Source of the DNA: Sclerurus mexicanus
Taxonomy: Eukaryota > Chordata > Aves > Passeriformes > Furnariidae
DNA: 64,000 bases
Assembly: GCA_013396755.1 (NCBI GenBank)
Contig: VWZF01003908.1
Coordinates: forward strand, 339,604-403,603
Direction of reading: 5' to 3'
This document shows positions 1 through 12,785 of this stretch, piece after piece; the stretch's first letter is position 1; each line of letters starts with the position of its first letter. The position numbers were made by a program, and so were the translations under genes. Below the pieces are notes generated by a model, which searched no databases, was not told the origin of the DNA, and worked only from the letters and a program-made list of their open reading frames with translations.

Positions 1-555
1 ACTGAACCAACAGACAGAAAGTCATTGATGTTAGAGCTGGAATATGGAGAGGAGGGGAATATTTGCCAAGCACCTGACACTGTTTCAGCCTGAGTTTCTC
101 TCCAGAGCAGCTGATAAAAGGAGCAACAGGTTAAATCCTGCTCTATTAAGGCAAAAACTCCTCCTAGTTTTTTACAGATGAAATTTTCTAGGATCTGCAA
201 AGAGGTTTTCAGGAGCTGGGACCCAAAAAGAACTTAGGGTAGGCCTTTCCCAGGCAGTAGAGCATGAAGTCAAGATGCTCATGGCACCCAGCAGTGGGAG
301 CAAGGATGCACTGCTGAGATGTGAGCTCTGATAAGAGGCTGAGAGGGAAGAAGGCAAAGTGGAATGGCTGTGAAAACGCTGGTGGCACACAAAGATCTGC
401 TTCGGCTGCTGTGGAAGGACAGGCTGCCACAGAGGGCTGGGCAGCACTGGGCAAGACCTTCCCATGGACTGGCAATGACAGCAAAGCTTTGGATGGGGCA
501 GGAGCTCAGGGCCATCGAGGAAAGCAATAGGACAGAAACCCAATGATAAGCCTTA
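1..555. other. 3' flank of TBX5, nothing recognised
   Basis: Ordinary flank sequence. Several overlapping short open frames on both strands, with no family match and no codon pattern. Confidence 0.7.
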
Positions 556-1115
556 CCTGAGGTTTCACAGAATCACAGAAGGGGTCAGGCTGGAAGGGGC
601 CACAGTGGGTCATCTGGTCCCACCTCCCTCCTCAAGCAGGGTCATCCCAGATCACAGGACACAGGATTGTGTCCAGACAGTTCTAGAATATTTCCAGTGA
701 AGGAGAGTCCACACCCTCTCTGGGCAATGCGTTCAGTTCTTTGTCACTGCACAGGAAAAGTTCTTCCTCATGTTCCAGTGGAACTTCCTGGGCATCAATT
801 CCTGCCTGTTGCCTCTTGTCCTATTCCTTGGCACCCCCAAGCAGAGCCTGGTCCATCCCCTGACCCCTCCCTGGAGACACTGACAGACACTGATGGGGTC
901 CTCTCTCAATGCCTCCTCTTGAGGTTGAACAGACCCAGCTCCTTCAGCCTTCCCTTGTAAGAGAGATGTTCCAGTCTTTTCATCATTTTAGTTGTCCTCC
1001 ACTGGACTCTCTCCAGGACCTCCATGTCTCTCTCGTCCTGAGGAACTCAGAACTGGACACAACACTCCAGATCACTGGGGCTGAGTAGAGGGGCAGGATC
1101 ACCACCACCCACAGC
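556..1115 (-). mobile_element. CR1 LINE 3' fragment
   Basis: This is a degenerate, 5'-truncated CR1 in antisense orientation. It starts on the plus strand with the reverse of the CR1 tail (CACAGAATCACAGAA) and runs on with GGTCAGGCTGGAAGGGGCCA, TTCTTCCTCATGTTCCAGTG, CTCTTGTCCTATT and the GAACTCAGAACTGGACAC segment. It is the same subfamily as the copy at 34.8 kb. The open frame at 667-960 is a shadow of it. Confidence 0.85.
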
Positions 1116-4100
1116 TGCCAGGAGGGAAGTGAAGCAGCACGATTTCCCCAAATGCAGGTGTCATCACTTAAAAGGATTCCCCGCGTAGCAGCTAATCCAG
1201 GCCGTGCTATGTAGCAATGAAAGGGTCAGTGAAGATGGGCAGCGAGAGCAGCACTATCTGCTGCCCTTTTGGGGGATGTGGGGAGGGGAGGAGAGCCCAA
1301 GGGGACCACGTTCACGTGCATGGCTGCAAACGGGAGTCTCCTGCAGAGATGCCCCCTCTGCCACGCTCTCGAGTCTCTCCAAAGTGAAATGGATTAGCAG
1401 CTCGCTTTCAATCAGGCTGAATTATGAGTGCAGCGATTTGCTGGGCATTTTACATGAACCAGAAGATGTGTTATCTGATGAAAATTGCTTAGCTTAATAT
1501 TGTGGTCTGACAAGCAGTGAACTGTATATCTCCTGGAGAATTTACCAGTGCAGATGATTTTACTTAGCTGGAGGGATTAAGCAATCAGATCCTCTTTTTC
1601 CCCCAAAAAAAACGCACAGCAGAAAACTGCCCAGAGAAATTCCAAGGAGCTGGTGGTGTCAAGGTGTCCAGCACTCTGAGGAAATATAAAATCTTGGGGT
1701 TTTCCCAATAAGAAAACATTGCAGAGTTATATGCCCTTTGCCACTCTAATCCCCCCAAAAATCAATTATTGGCAAGAAAAAGCAAAAATGACAGAAAGTA
1801 GATCAGATCTAGCTCTCAGACCTGTCTTGAAGACACAGGACATGCCCCGCTACCAAATGAAGGCTGAGCTTCAGAGCATGTCTTCTAGTCGTATTGTTGT
1901 GGTAAATGGGAAGACCTTCTGGGAGCTGTCTACAGGATGGGGGACCAGAGGCAGAGCTCAGTCTCCCATGGCTCAGGGTACTGAAAGAGAGTGGGATCAT
2001 CCCAGCTTCTCTGGGCTTTCCTCTTCCAGCAAGCACTTGTTAGTCCAGGTTTGCACAGGGACAAAGGGATAGGGAGTGAGATTGGTCTTCAAAGCAGGTG
2101 CAAGCCCTTCCTTACCTTACAGTAAGGACCCATCCAGTAGCTGATTTCCCAACAGAGTTCTCCAGCAGAGCCAGGCTTTCCTTCCCAGACATGAGTAATA
2201 AACCCACGGTTTTCATGAAGGAACTCCACCAGGCTGAGAACTAAGCAGGGAATCTCTGGGCAGGTTGGAAACACAACTGGAGCACTGAACAGAATTGCTC
2301 CTCAAGTCTTTGCAGATTCATAGGGAAGCAAAAGGGACAGGAACAGTATCCACCACCCTGACCTTGCTCCCTAAAAGAAAGAGATCACGGCCCTCTGCAA
2401 AGATGAATAAACTTTTCCTAGTAACAGCACTGGGGGAAAGAAAACAGATGGGCCGCTCTACATAAACCAGAGCCTGCCAAAGCACGTGCCATCAGGCAGC
2501 TGAGAGCTGAAGGGTCCTGAATTACCAGTGTCTCCTGAAGATCTTGCCATAAATTCGTGGTAGGTGCTCCCCCTGCTTTGGTGTGAGGCTCCCATTGCCG
2601 CAGACAAAATACATGAACAGAATTAAGTCGATCTTATCCATGCTGGCAATCTTATCCAAATTCAAGGCTTTTATTATAATTGAAGGCTACTCTGATTTAT
2701 GGTGATGTTTTTAAGCAGCACATAATTAAGTGGTAGAACTCATTGTCATCGGATGTTGCAGAAGCCAAAGCATAAATGGGTTTAAATAACAATTAAAGAC
2801 ACTGAAAGATCCATCAAGGGCAATTACACATAATAATGCGGATATGACCCAGAGCTCAGGAAGCCCATCAGCTGCAAATTGCAACAAGTTGGAAGGACCA
2901 TAGGAAGTATCATGAGGGACTTGCCATGGTCTTGCCTCTTGCCCTAAACATTTGCTGCTGGCACCATTAGAGACAGGATATTGGGCTAGAGGCATCTTTG
3001 ATCCGAGCCATTCCGATGTCTGCATAGATTGGCCTCTAACAGATCCACTCTTTCCAAAAGGCACTAGGCCAGGACAAGTCTAGATTGTGGTTTAGGGCCA
3101 CAAGATACAGACCTGACTTAAAAGCTGTATCTTCTCCATCTGGAAGACTGAGCCAGAACCTCAGGTCAGAAAATTGAGACATCTTCCAAGCTTCTGTCTC
3201 AAGCAGCCCTTCAAAAGGCAGTTTCCATTAGAGGAGTTTTCTATGGAAGAAAACCTTGGAAAACAAATGTTGCAATGTTTGGTACAGCTTTGTGATTGCC
3301 TAAGTTGGCAATGCTTTCAAAAAGTAATAAATGGGGAGAACATGAACATTGTGCCAGTTCACAAAACGGGCAGAGGAGTTTCCCACAGTGGTGGTGGTGC
3401 TGGCAGGGGTCAGCATAGCCAAAGGGTAAGAGATGAGCTTCAGCCTCAAGAAATCACCTTGCCAGGTAAGGTTGGTGCCTTGCACTCATAGGATTAAAGA
3501 GTTCCCCTTCGAGGGGAGACTTGATGAACCCAGAAATGCACTTGAGCAAGCTGGAACATCATCTGTTTGAAGAAAACAGCTGGAAAAGGAGGCTGATTTC
3601 TCAGCAGTCACCTTTGATTGGATTAACATCAGCATTGATACAGGAATTTTCAAGTCTGGACTTCTCCAGATCCTCCCTTGTAAAATAAAAATGGGGGTTG
3701 AAGTGAAGCAAGCTGGGTCCAAACCCATTGATGGTCGATGTTTATCCATCTAACTTGGAGATCTTTGACAGAATCAGTAAAAGGAGGCAGCGTGGGAAAA
3801 TGGAGTGTGAAACTGAGTGTATTACAGGAATTTTTCTAAGGAGTAAATAATGGCAAAAAATAAAATACAAAGGAAATCTGGCCCTATAATTCGTGCATAG
3901 ACCATCTAGTGGGAGGGTATTTTGCAAGGATAGAGAGATGTCATAATCAAAACTAGCTCTTTAACTTGCTTTTAAATGGAAATCAAAGGGACCATCATCT
4001 GAGAAGTCTCAACATTTAATCTCTGAAGATTTTCCGCCCACAGAATTTTTGGCCGACCCAGGCCTAGAGAGGACTTCCCTACAACGTCTCGGGCTGGCTC

Positions 4101-7100
4101 AAAAAAGCCTTAACAAGTAATAAATGCCAGGCTTGTGGGCACAGAGTGGTGGGATTACACAGCACCTCCCTTCCCTAAGCCTGGGAACATGAACATCACA
4201 TTAGGCAACACAAAGGGGAGGTGACAGTCCTGGAAAAGCCACAGTGCAGTGACAGGGGAGGCTGGCTGGACTGGAAGATGGACAACAACCATAACCAAAG
4301 TGAAGAACCTTGCCGGTGTTCTGATGGGGAGGAATGACACGGAAGTTGTTCTGCAGGTAGCAGGGCTGGCAGAGGTGTTGGGACAGGCTTGGGAGCAGGC
4401 TGGTTTAACATCTTGCTCTGATTTAGCAGCAAGCAGAGCAGTAAGTCTCAGCTCAGCCTGTTGGTTTAATCAAGCCCCAAAGAGCCCCTCAGGAGAGCCA
4501 AGCAGGCTCAAGACACTGGCTAATACAGCAACAGACAGAGCTGAGAAACCCTGTATGATCCTAGACTCCGTTCTTGTACCAGGAAATGAAGTTTCCTAAG
4601 TCCCTGCAGTTCCTCCTCCACCACTGGAGCTCAGTCTTCACCTTCCTCATGTCCAGGTGGAGCTGAGAAGACTTTGTTCTGCTGAGAACATTGTCCCAGT
4701 CTCATGTCAGCTGAGCACTCACACCACAAAGGTGTCCCTCCATCCCAGCCAACCTACCTCCTTCTGTCTGAACCTTCTCCAACCAATAAATCCTCCTTAT
4801 TTGCAACCCAGGTGTAGCCTGGATATCCAGGCACCACCACAAGGACACAGCTGCTCTAGCACAGCAGGCCATTTACAGGAAACTTTAATTTCCCTTTTGC
4901 CAGGGAAATTTTGAGTGTCCAGCTTTGTCAGCAGCTGCAAAACAGAAGCAGAGAACAAACATTTTGGCAAGGGAACACTGTGGCACACAGTAGGCAAATA
5001 AGGTCCTCTAGAAAAAGAAATATTTTAGGCTCGTGAGAAGGCGGAATTCTTTTCAACTTTCCAGACAGATTATACTGGCCAGTTCATGTACCATTTATCA
5101 CCTTGCCCAGCAATTTACAGCCTGCGGGGTTTGCTCTTTTAGTTGCTCTTTTTAGCCCAACAAAACACTCCTGGCTTTGCATGCCTTGTTTGGGTGAAGT
5201 CAGCAAGCTGGCACAGATGGAACTCCTGTCTGCCCATGTAGAAGTGCTTATGGAGCAGGACAATCTCATTACAACAAATTTGCTTAGGCAAATGAACCAG
5301 CTAAGATTTCCTATGACTGACCATGGCAAGAAACCTCAGTGCTTTTCTAGTCCCAGCTTCAAAGCAGCTCCTGGATTAAAAAATCCCTGTTTGGAGAAGG
5401 AACGGGGGAGTGGATTTTGTCTGTATTGTTGATTTTCTCCTCTATTTCTGATTTGTCTCCACGTGGGAACATCTTCAGGTTGCTTAACAGACACAGGACT
5501 TTTTCAAAGGCACAGCCTTCTCTCCAAGCAGCCAAGCTGTGAATTTACCCACCCCTCTCTAAAAATCGATTGTACAGCCAGATCCCTTCAGCCAAGAATG
5601 CAGACCTGTCAAATCTCAGGCACTGAGCAGGAGACGCTCAATCTGCCCTGACCCTCTGCTCCCTTCCAGCTCAGCCTGGCTCTCCGCTGATCCCTGACCC
5701 CGGGTGCCAGGCAGCCCCACCTCTGTTTGGCCAAGAACCCACGCCTGGTGCTGGGGGCGGCCGCAGTCCTGGGGAGCATCTGGGAGTCTGCATCCTGCTG
5801 CTGGAGGACGATGCCCAGTGCTCAGATGCCCCTCTGGCCATAGCTGTCCTCCAGCTTTTCCCTGCTGTGCTTTCACCCCTTGCTGCACGACCAAGCACAG
5901 CATCATCTTCCGTGTCAATACGAGAGAAATCCGAGAACGGTCCATGTCCAGCTTGTGAGCACTTTCCTCGTGGCTGGTGCAGAGTACCCCAGAAGAATGC
6001 AGCTGTCTCAGTCCAGGATAATTTTCACAAAGCAGGAGAGAAGATAGACTCTTCCCTCTGCTTTTTGCCCTGATTTATTTATTCATTGCATAACGACTTG
6101 TCCACAAACATCCCAGCTTGGTTAAATCTTTGACATGTAAAGCATTTCCAGAAATTCTTGCTGCCATCCAAAAAAAGACAAATGGGTACGCCTTGGCTTT
6201 TTTTTTCTTTTTCTTTTTTTTTTTTAAGACTCCTCACTTTTCTTCTGTTTTCTTCTTTCTAGTGTGACTTTGTCTCTGGCTTTCCCAAAGCAATGCACTC
6301 ATTTATCAGGCTTGTGAGCTCTTACGCGTTGGCAGACTCCGAGTCTTTCCGCTTGGCTCAGGGCTCTCAGCCACCATATGGAACGAGTTGCACGTTTTCA
6401 CTCCTTATCGGAGTTTAAGATGGAAATATTTCCTTGCTTCTTCTTGGGGCATTTCTGCAATTGCACACATGCTGGGAGTATTTAACCCTGACATTGCTGA
6501 TGAGTAGCTGTTACTATTAAAATGCCATCAAAGATTGAACTGGAAATCTTTTACACTGAACTACGCCAGCAGTTTGATTCTGTTCCTGGTTACAAATAGT
6601 TCCTTTAATGGTTTTGGAGTTACATGAATATAACAGAGGAGAATCTGGCTCACTGTCTATTTGTCTGTCTGCTTGTCTCTCTGAAGAGACAACTTTCTCT
6701 CCCTCTCTGCATATTGATCCAGTTTTGCTGTAGTGCTGTTATAGCAGTGATGGTCTATGAAGTTAAGAAAAGCTATTCCCCCTCCATCCTGCCTTTATTA
6801 AACTAGATGACAGCTGAAGACAGACAATTTTTCAGGCACAGATCTTCCATGCATGAGTCTACCACTGCTACACATCTACATGGAACAGAGAGAAAATTCC
6901 TCAGCTAAAGCCATGCATCATACTCAGGGTTTGTTCCAACCCTTCTTTTTAGCACAGGCTACCAATTTTATTCCCCTCCAGTCAGCAGAGTCATGGTAAG
7001 TGGAGTGTGAGCCAATCAAAGCCAGGCTCTCTAGATTAATGGTGACAGAAGGATCACTGCTAACCTTGGAAGTCCAGGAGATGGTGAGACAAGTTCGAAC

Positions 7101-10100
7101 TCCAGCTCCAGGTTCCTCAATCACGTCACAATCCACACACCAGTGACAACACCAGAAGGCACTGTCAGGATGGTGCTCCAAGATGCTTCGGGAGGTGCTG
7201 CAGCCAAAACCAGCCCTGGGCCAGAGACCAGGACCAGCCACCCCAAGCCCTGATTCACACATCCATAGCTCTGCTGAGGAGTCCCAGTGAGCAAGAGTAA
7301 AACCTCTCCTGCTCTTCCCCTGTGCCCTCTCTCCCTGGCACCATTTTCCATTTAACTGTGGCTTTCAGCTCTACATCAAAGGTCTTTCCTTATTAGACAC
7401 TCAAATCTAGAAACTCTTGGACAACATCAGTGATGATGCCTGTGTGCACACATTCAGGTATATAACAATAGACACACCTAAGGTAAGCTGGAAATGAAGG
7501 CTAAAGTCCCTAAATCCACATTCAGAGAAGAATCCCAGCAAAACTTAGAGACTAAACACGATGCAAGACGTGTGTCTTAGACCCCAGTGCCTCTTCCTCA
7601 GGGTCTCTTTCAAGGAGGGGAGGAACTTCCACAGCTTCCCACAACAAAGGCTTGGAGTCTGGATCAATTCAGTCCTCGTTGCATTTGACAACTCGCTGCA
7701 GGTCAAATACATCATTGCGCTCTGTAAAAATAGACTTTTTACACTTGTCAATGCTGCGTTTCTCATCGTATGTGGTTTCTGGACACTTTTAGACTAGTTC
7801 TCTGCTATCCCAAAACAGCCCACAGTGGTGGAATACATAGGCCTTCAGCGTGAAGGGAATTGAACAGCACTTTTAGGCTAAGGAACGCTGCCAAAAGGTT
7901 GTAAAGCAGCATTATAAATGGAAAGCAGGGTCTGGTGTCCATATATCTGAGATTGGACATTAGCCCTGCCCTGGTTATTCTTGGTCAAGTTTGATGTTTT
8001 CTTCCACTTTGGCTTTACCCAGTTCGCTCATCTGGCCCGAGCGTTTCGCTGTGAGCACCATGTTTTTCCATCAAGCTCAACATCAGTCCCACGTTGATTT
8101 CCACGTTAGATCCAGTGGTTTCGGCATTAGTTCCAGCTGCCAGAACTTCACCTTTAGTGAACATACATCATCATCAATCTCCAGAGTTGTTAAAACCTCC
8201 ACGGTTTCCATGGAAATCACTGCCGATACTAGTCTAGATGTCTGGTTTTCCTTTTTCTGCGCCTACAGTTAAGGTAGGAGAAAGAGAATCACGCGAAACC
8301 TTGTTTTTCAAAATTTCTCTCTTTGTAGTGGGAAAACAACTATGTCTAAAAGAGAAGGAGGGAGTCTGATTTCCACATCCAGGGCCAAAGGAGGTAGTTT
8401 TCAGGAGCTGAAGCCACACTGATGCTGTGACCAGGGCAGAGAGGTGTTGATTTACTGCACCTCCTGCCTTGCCAAGCACTTGGAAGGAAATGCTTCACAT
8501 CCAAGGACTTGTGAGATGGGAGGGTGGGTGCCCAGTTTTCATTCATCCATGTTTTCATGGATCCAGAAAGCAGGGTCCTAGTGCTAGTCAGAACTACGTC
8601 CTCTGCAGTAGAATGTGGAATTTCTCCCCATGGCCAAACACTGAGGTTGCTGACAGAGGATGGCTCAGGTAGGGATGGTGGATTCACTGGAGGATGAGAA
8701 AGAAGGAGCCCACTTGTGCCAGCCAAGGTGGGTGTAACTGCTCAGCTTCCCAAGGATGGGATCCTCTGCCAGCCTTCTACAAACAGCGAGATCTGGGCCA
8801 GCCAAAGAATTTTCATTCCTTTTGCCTCTAAATAATGAACCTGTGAGAGCACTGCAATCACAGATCTCCTCGGACACTTGGGCAAAGCCATAGGAAAAAG
8901 AATACCAAAGCATTTGCCAGCTTTAACCTCCATTATAGGAAGGCCAAATATTTTAAGAGTCTCATTCCAATTCCCATGTGCTTGTCTCCTCCCACCCCAG
9001 CCTGCTCCACACAGAGGCAGCTGACCCAAGGGAGGGTTTAGGTTGAGTTCCTAGCAAGCAAATGACATTTCCCCACCACGGTAAGGCTGGAAAGGCACAG
9101 TGTCAGCACTGTCCAAGGCAATTTTTTCCTTCTGTTCAAAGGAAACCTTAGATACTTTTTCTAAATCACTTTCCAGCCCTTTCAGTGAACAGGAGGCTTT
9201 GCAAACACATTCTGCAACCCTTCTCTTCATCTTCGTGCATCTGTTCTATTTCTCCTCCATCTGGACAGTAGTGCAGGTACACAGACTAGACCCTGGCCTT
9301 TGGCCGACATGGTCCTTCCAAATAATTCTTGGACATGCAATGAAAAATCAATCCAAAGCTCCCTCCGCAAAAGGGCTTTTATTTCCATTTGAGTCCACTT
9401 CAAGGGGCTGCAGTTCTGTTATTTTTGTTCCCCTTTCCAAAATAATAGCCGAGTGATCCAAAGTTGGGATTTGGAGAATTACTGGGCTGTTGCTGAAAAA
9501 GCAAATAGCAAGAGCTGCGTCTCTTTTCTTGTATCTCTAGAGCTGAGTCTTGACCACTAATTGTACATGAGATTAAGTCCTCGCTGTCGTTCTGTAATTC
9601 AAGATCAGACTCCTGGCCTGACTTCAGACGGGCACATTAGGCAGGAATAAGAGCTGGCACATCCAAGTGATGCTGTTCTTCATCCAGCAGGAAGAGCAGA
9701 GCTCAGTAAGTGACATTGGCTGGCACCTCCTGGAAGCAAGACATGAGTGCTGGCTGTGAGATGGAATGTTCAGGGAGCCAGGACGGAGGGCTCAAGCTGA
9801 CATGTCCGACAGGTCACCTGCTGTCACTTCTGCAGCTGAAATGCAACAAGGGAAGAGGTGGAGGGAGAGGTGCTGCTGGCAAGCGGAAAGGAATGTAGCA
9901 GCGTGCCAGGTGCTTCGGGAGGCAAAGAAGGAATAGTATCTACCTGCGATTACCACCAAAATATCATACCAGTCCAGGAGGAGCATCTCTGCCAACTTCC
10001 CCCCAGATTCTGACTTCCCAAAGCAGGTGTTTTGGCTTCTCGCAAAGCACTTTGGAAACTCATGGAAGGAGCGAGCTGGAGTGCGGGAAATTGAAGAAGC

Positions 10101-11925
10101 CAAGGCTTCCCAGCAGGGCAGCACCACAATGGGTTTGGGAAGAGGAAACCAGCCTCCAGCTTCACCCTCCTCTGCCAGGAGCTTTGCTGCCAGCAGGTGA
10201 CAGAGTGACGCTGTGCCCCAGGGTTGGGGACAGGGCCACCAGGAGGGCTGGCAGCACAACTGCTCTTCCTTCCAGGAACACCGGCAAGAAAGACACAGAA
10301 GAGGAGGGGACTTGGAGGAGAAGAGGGAGGTGAAGCCCATCCATGTGCAGATGAGAAACTTGAAGCTTGCTTTTCCAAAGTAAACGCTTGGCCTTCCGAG
10401 ACTGACATCCTGCCTCCTGAAGCAGCCAGGACAGGATTTCTCCCGTGTAACGAGCCACCCTTTCCATGCACAAAAACACTTCTCTTTTTTTCCTCCCTTT
10501 TTGGGGCCAGATGGGAGGAAGTCTTTAGTGCTGGATTCAAAACAGCCAATGTCTTTTCCAGTCACGGTAGATTCTATCATCTCCCCATGCAGAACACACA
10601 GCCGCTGCCATAACCTAGAATTAGACGAGAATTTCCTCTTTAAAGACTATTTCAACCACTTCCTTTTATTTTATTCCCCTGCCTTTGATCTGGGGAGGGG
10701 CACAAGAGGAAGAACAAGGCTCGGATTTTAGCAGAGATTTAGCGAGCTCAGATCCAGGCTGAACTAATTCTGATCAAACAGCAGTTGCCTCTTTGTTGGC
10801 CCATCCAACAGGGGACTTCATGGATAGACCCCCTTCCCATGTCCCACACTATATGGTCAATGTTGCAGAGATGCTGATCGTGCCTGACTCTTGTTGACAT
10901 CCAGGTTGTGAACCAGCAGTTAATCCAAGCACAGCAAGATTGGAGCCAGGTCCTAGAAAGCTTTTTTTGTGGTTTCTACAGACAGCCATTCCCCTTTCCC
11001 TCATAAACTGCCTTTCATGTTCATCTCCGAACGCAAGGAAAAACAAAAACTTTTCACTTTTTGACTCTGAAGCAATGTTTTCTTTCTCTCAATTCACTTG
11101 GGCCAGCAAGAAAGTTTCCACAGGTTTTCCCAGGTCTCTTCTTCGAAAACACAGCAGAACTGCTCATGGAAAGCAGTCCTCATCTTGCATGCTGATGTTT
11201 GCCTTGGAGGGTGAAAGCACATCTGTGTGAGGAGGGTGGAAAATGGGGATTAGATATTCCCATGTAGCCATTGAAGTCCTCGGTCCACCCCTGTAAAACA
11301 GCTGAGCAGGTGCATGACTAAATTCACTGCCCGAAGATGAGAAACCACAGTGAGCATGTGCTGCATCAGAGAACTTCTGGTGCAGACACAGCCGTGTGAG
11401 GTCAGCACATGTCCAGCACCAGGGGTGGTTTCACATCAGTAGCCAACTTGCACAAGCAAACACCACGATCTCATCTTCATTTACCTTGTGGCTGAAGTCT
11501 GGATGGTCCCCTGAGGTCAAAACAAAGGTTTGATGTTAAGTATTTAGGTTTTTTGCTGGTCTAAGGCTGCTGTGTGGGCAAAGTTTTTGGCTTTACAGAG
11601 CCCATTTCCCTCTCTCAAGTACTTCAACAAATACAGGGAAAGTAGAGTCTGACACCCTCCATTGGTCTTGCAAGCCCAAGCCCACATCTGCTGGAAAAGT
11701 TCCCTGCTCCGTCATCTAGCTGGTTGGCCAGTCTCTGGAGATGCTGGTTTGGAAGGGATTTCTCATTCATCAAATGAACAGCAAGAAAAGGCTTCTCCCA
11801 GGAGGAGCCACATCTGATGACCCACAAGCCACCCAAACCTCCTCCTTCTAGGGAGGAGGAGAAGTTTGCCTTCTCTTTTATCATTATGCCTGGATGACCC
11901 ATGGAACTTTCTGCCAAAGAATCAA
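1116..11925. other. 3' flank of TBX5, gene-free
   Basis: No gene, RNA gene or transposon is recognised. Apart from the 2.54-2.80 kb motif cluster, blocks at about 1380-1580 (TTATCT at 1471-1476, TGTGGT at 1501-1506) and 6270-6580 (with CATCAAAGATTG, a TCF-like core) look less random than their surroundings but are unassigned. A GC-rich patch with a GCGGCCGC site lies at 5640-5870. The 262-codon minus-strand open frame at 9792-10580 matches no family I know. Confidence 0.7.
2540..2800. promoter_or_regulatory. Candidate cardiac-type enhancer (T-box, GATA, NKX motifs)
   Basis: Within 154 bases there is a T-box half site GGTGTGA (2580-2586), two GATA motifs as TTATCC (2634-2639 and 2652-2657) and an NKX2-5 consensus TTAAGTGG (2726-2733). 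The surrounding sequence is AT-rich and repeat-free. TBX5, GATA4 and NKX2-5 act together on heart enhancers (established). The assignment to TBX5 is inference from proximity; no alignment was made. Confidence 0.35.
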
Positions 11926-12140
11926 GAGAATCATAGCATGGTTTGGGTTGGGAGCGACCTTAAAGTTCATCTTGTTCCACCCCTGCCATGGGCAGGGACA
12001 CCTTCCACTAGCCCAGGTTGCTCCAAGCCCCGTCCAACCTGGCCTTGGACACTTCCAGGGATGGGGCAGCCACAGCTTCTCTGCCCAACCTGTGCCAGGG
12101 CCTGCTCACCCTCACAGGGAAGAACTTTTTCTGTATATAA
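11926..12140 (-). mobile_element. CR1 LINE 3' fragment
   Basis: Antisense CR1 tail: AGAATCATAGCATGGTTTGG, then ACCTTAAAGTTCATCTTGTT, GCCATGGGCAGGGACACCTT, AACCTGGCCTTGGACACTTC and CACAGGGAAGAACTTTTT. It is well preserved, so probably younger than the copy at 556-1115. The short open frames here are by-products. Confidence 0.9.
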
Positions 12141-12624
12141 TCCACTATATAACCCATATATACTGTATATAATCCATCATTTTTCCAACACTGAGAAGTC
12201 CACAGCTACCTTACACCTAAAATGAAAAGGAGGTTCTGTACCAAAGGGCTTCAAAGCACACTTGTGCCAATGGGTGATGTGCTTTTCACCTCAGTGATGC
12301 TTCAATCACAGCGAATTCAGCTAAAGCAGAGGTGTTTCAGTTCTGAGCGGCAGATCGACCCACTGTCCATCAGAGAGAACAGTTCTTGATCTGAAGTGCT
12401 GCACGGGGCTCCTGGGTGTTGAACCACAGAGTCAGCCCTGGGGGAAGCCTGAGGCCAGTCGGGTTCCTTTTTGTAGCCCTGTATCTCTCTTTCTATTTCT
12501 AGTGCACTTTAAAGTACAGGAGGTTGTGTGCTCCTTATCGCTTCCCAGCAGGGCTCTGACACAAGGAGCAGGCAGCAGACAGCCCATGCCAAAGCAGGAG
12601 TTAGGAAACAGGCCCGGTGGAGAA

Positions 12625-12785
12625 TTTCTTTTATTGTTGCTGTGATTGTTATTGTCTTGTTATTGATGACTCGCTCTCGGCTTTAAAGGAATGCGACAAC
12701 CACCAAGAGCAAATATCAGAATAGAAGCTGCATTTCTGTCGATCCAGCCTGTTTCCTATTTCTGTTTATCTTTCTGTCGAGGCAT
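12625..12785. promoter_or_regulatory. Candidate enhancer with SOX-like and TEAD-like motifs
   Basis: Three SOX-type motifs (ATTGTT at 12633-12638 and 12645-12650, ATTGTC at 12651-12656), a TEAD motif GGAATG (12688-12693) and a GATA motif TTATCT (12766-12771). A 10-base direct repeat TTTCTGTCGA occurs at 12733-12742 and 12771-12780. Function is inferred only. Confidence 0.3.

Noticed and set aside
7720..7745. MEF2-like motif GTAAAAATAG
   Set aside because: First base does not fit the consensus and no partner motifs are close.
9792..10580. 262-codon open frame on the minus strand in the 3' flank
   Set aside because: Cys/Ser/Trp-rich translation with no recognisable domain, overlapped by other long frames; the plus strand is G/A-rich here, which lowers stop frequency on the other strand. 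No splice or promoter context.
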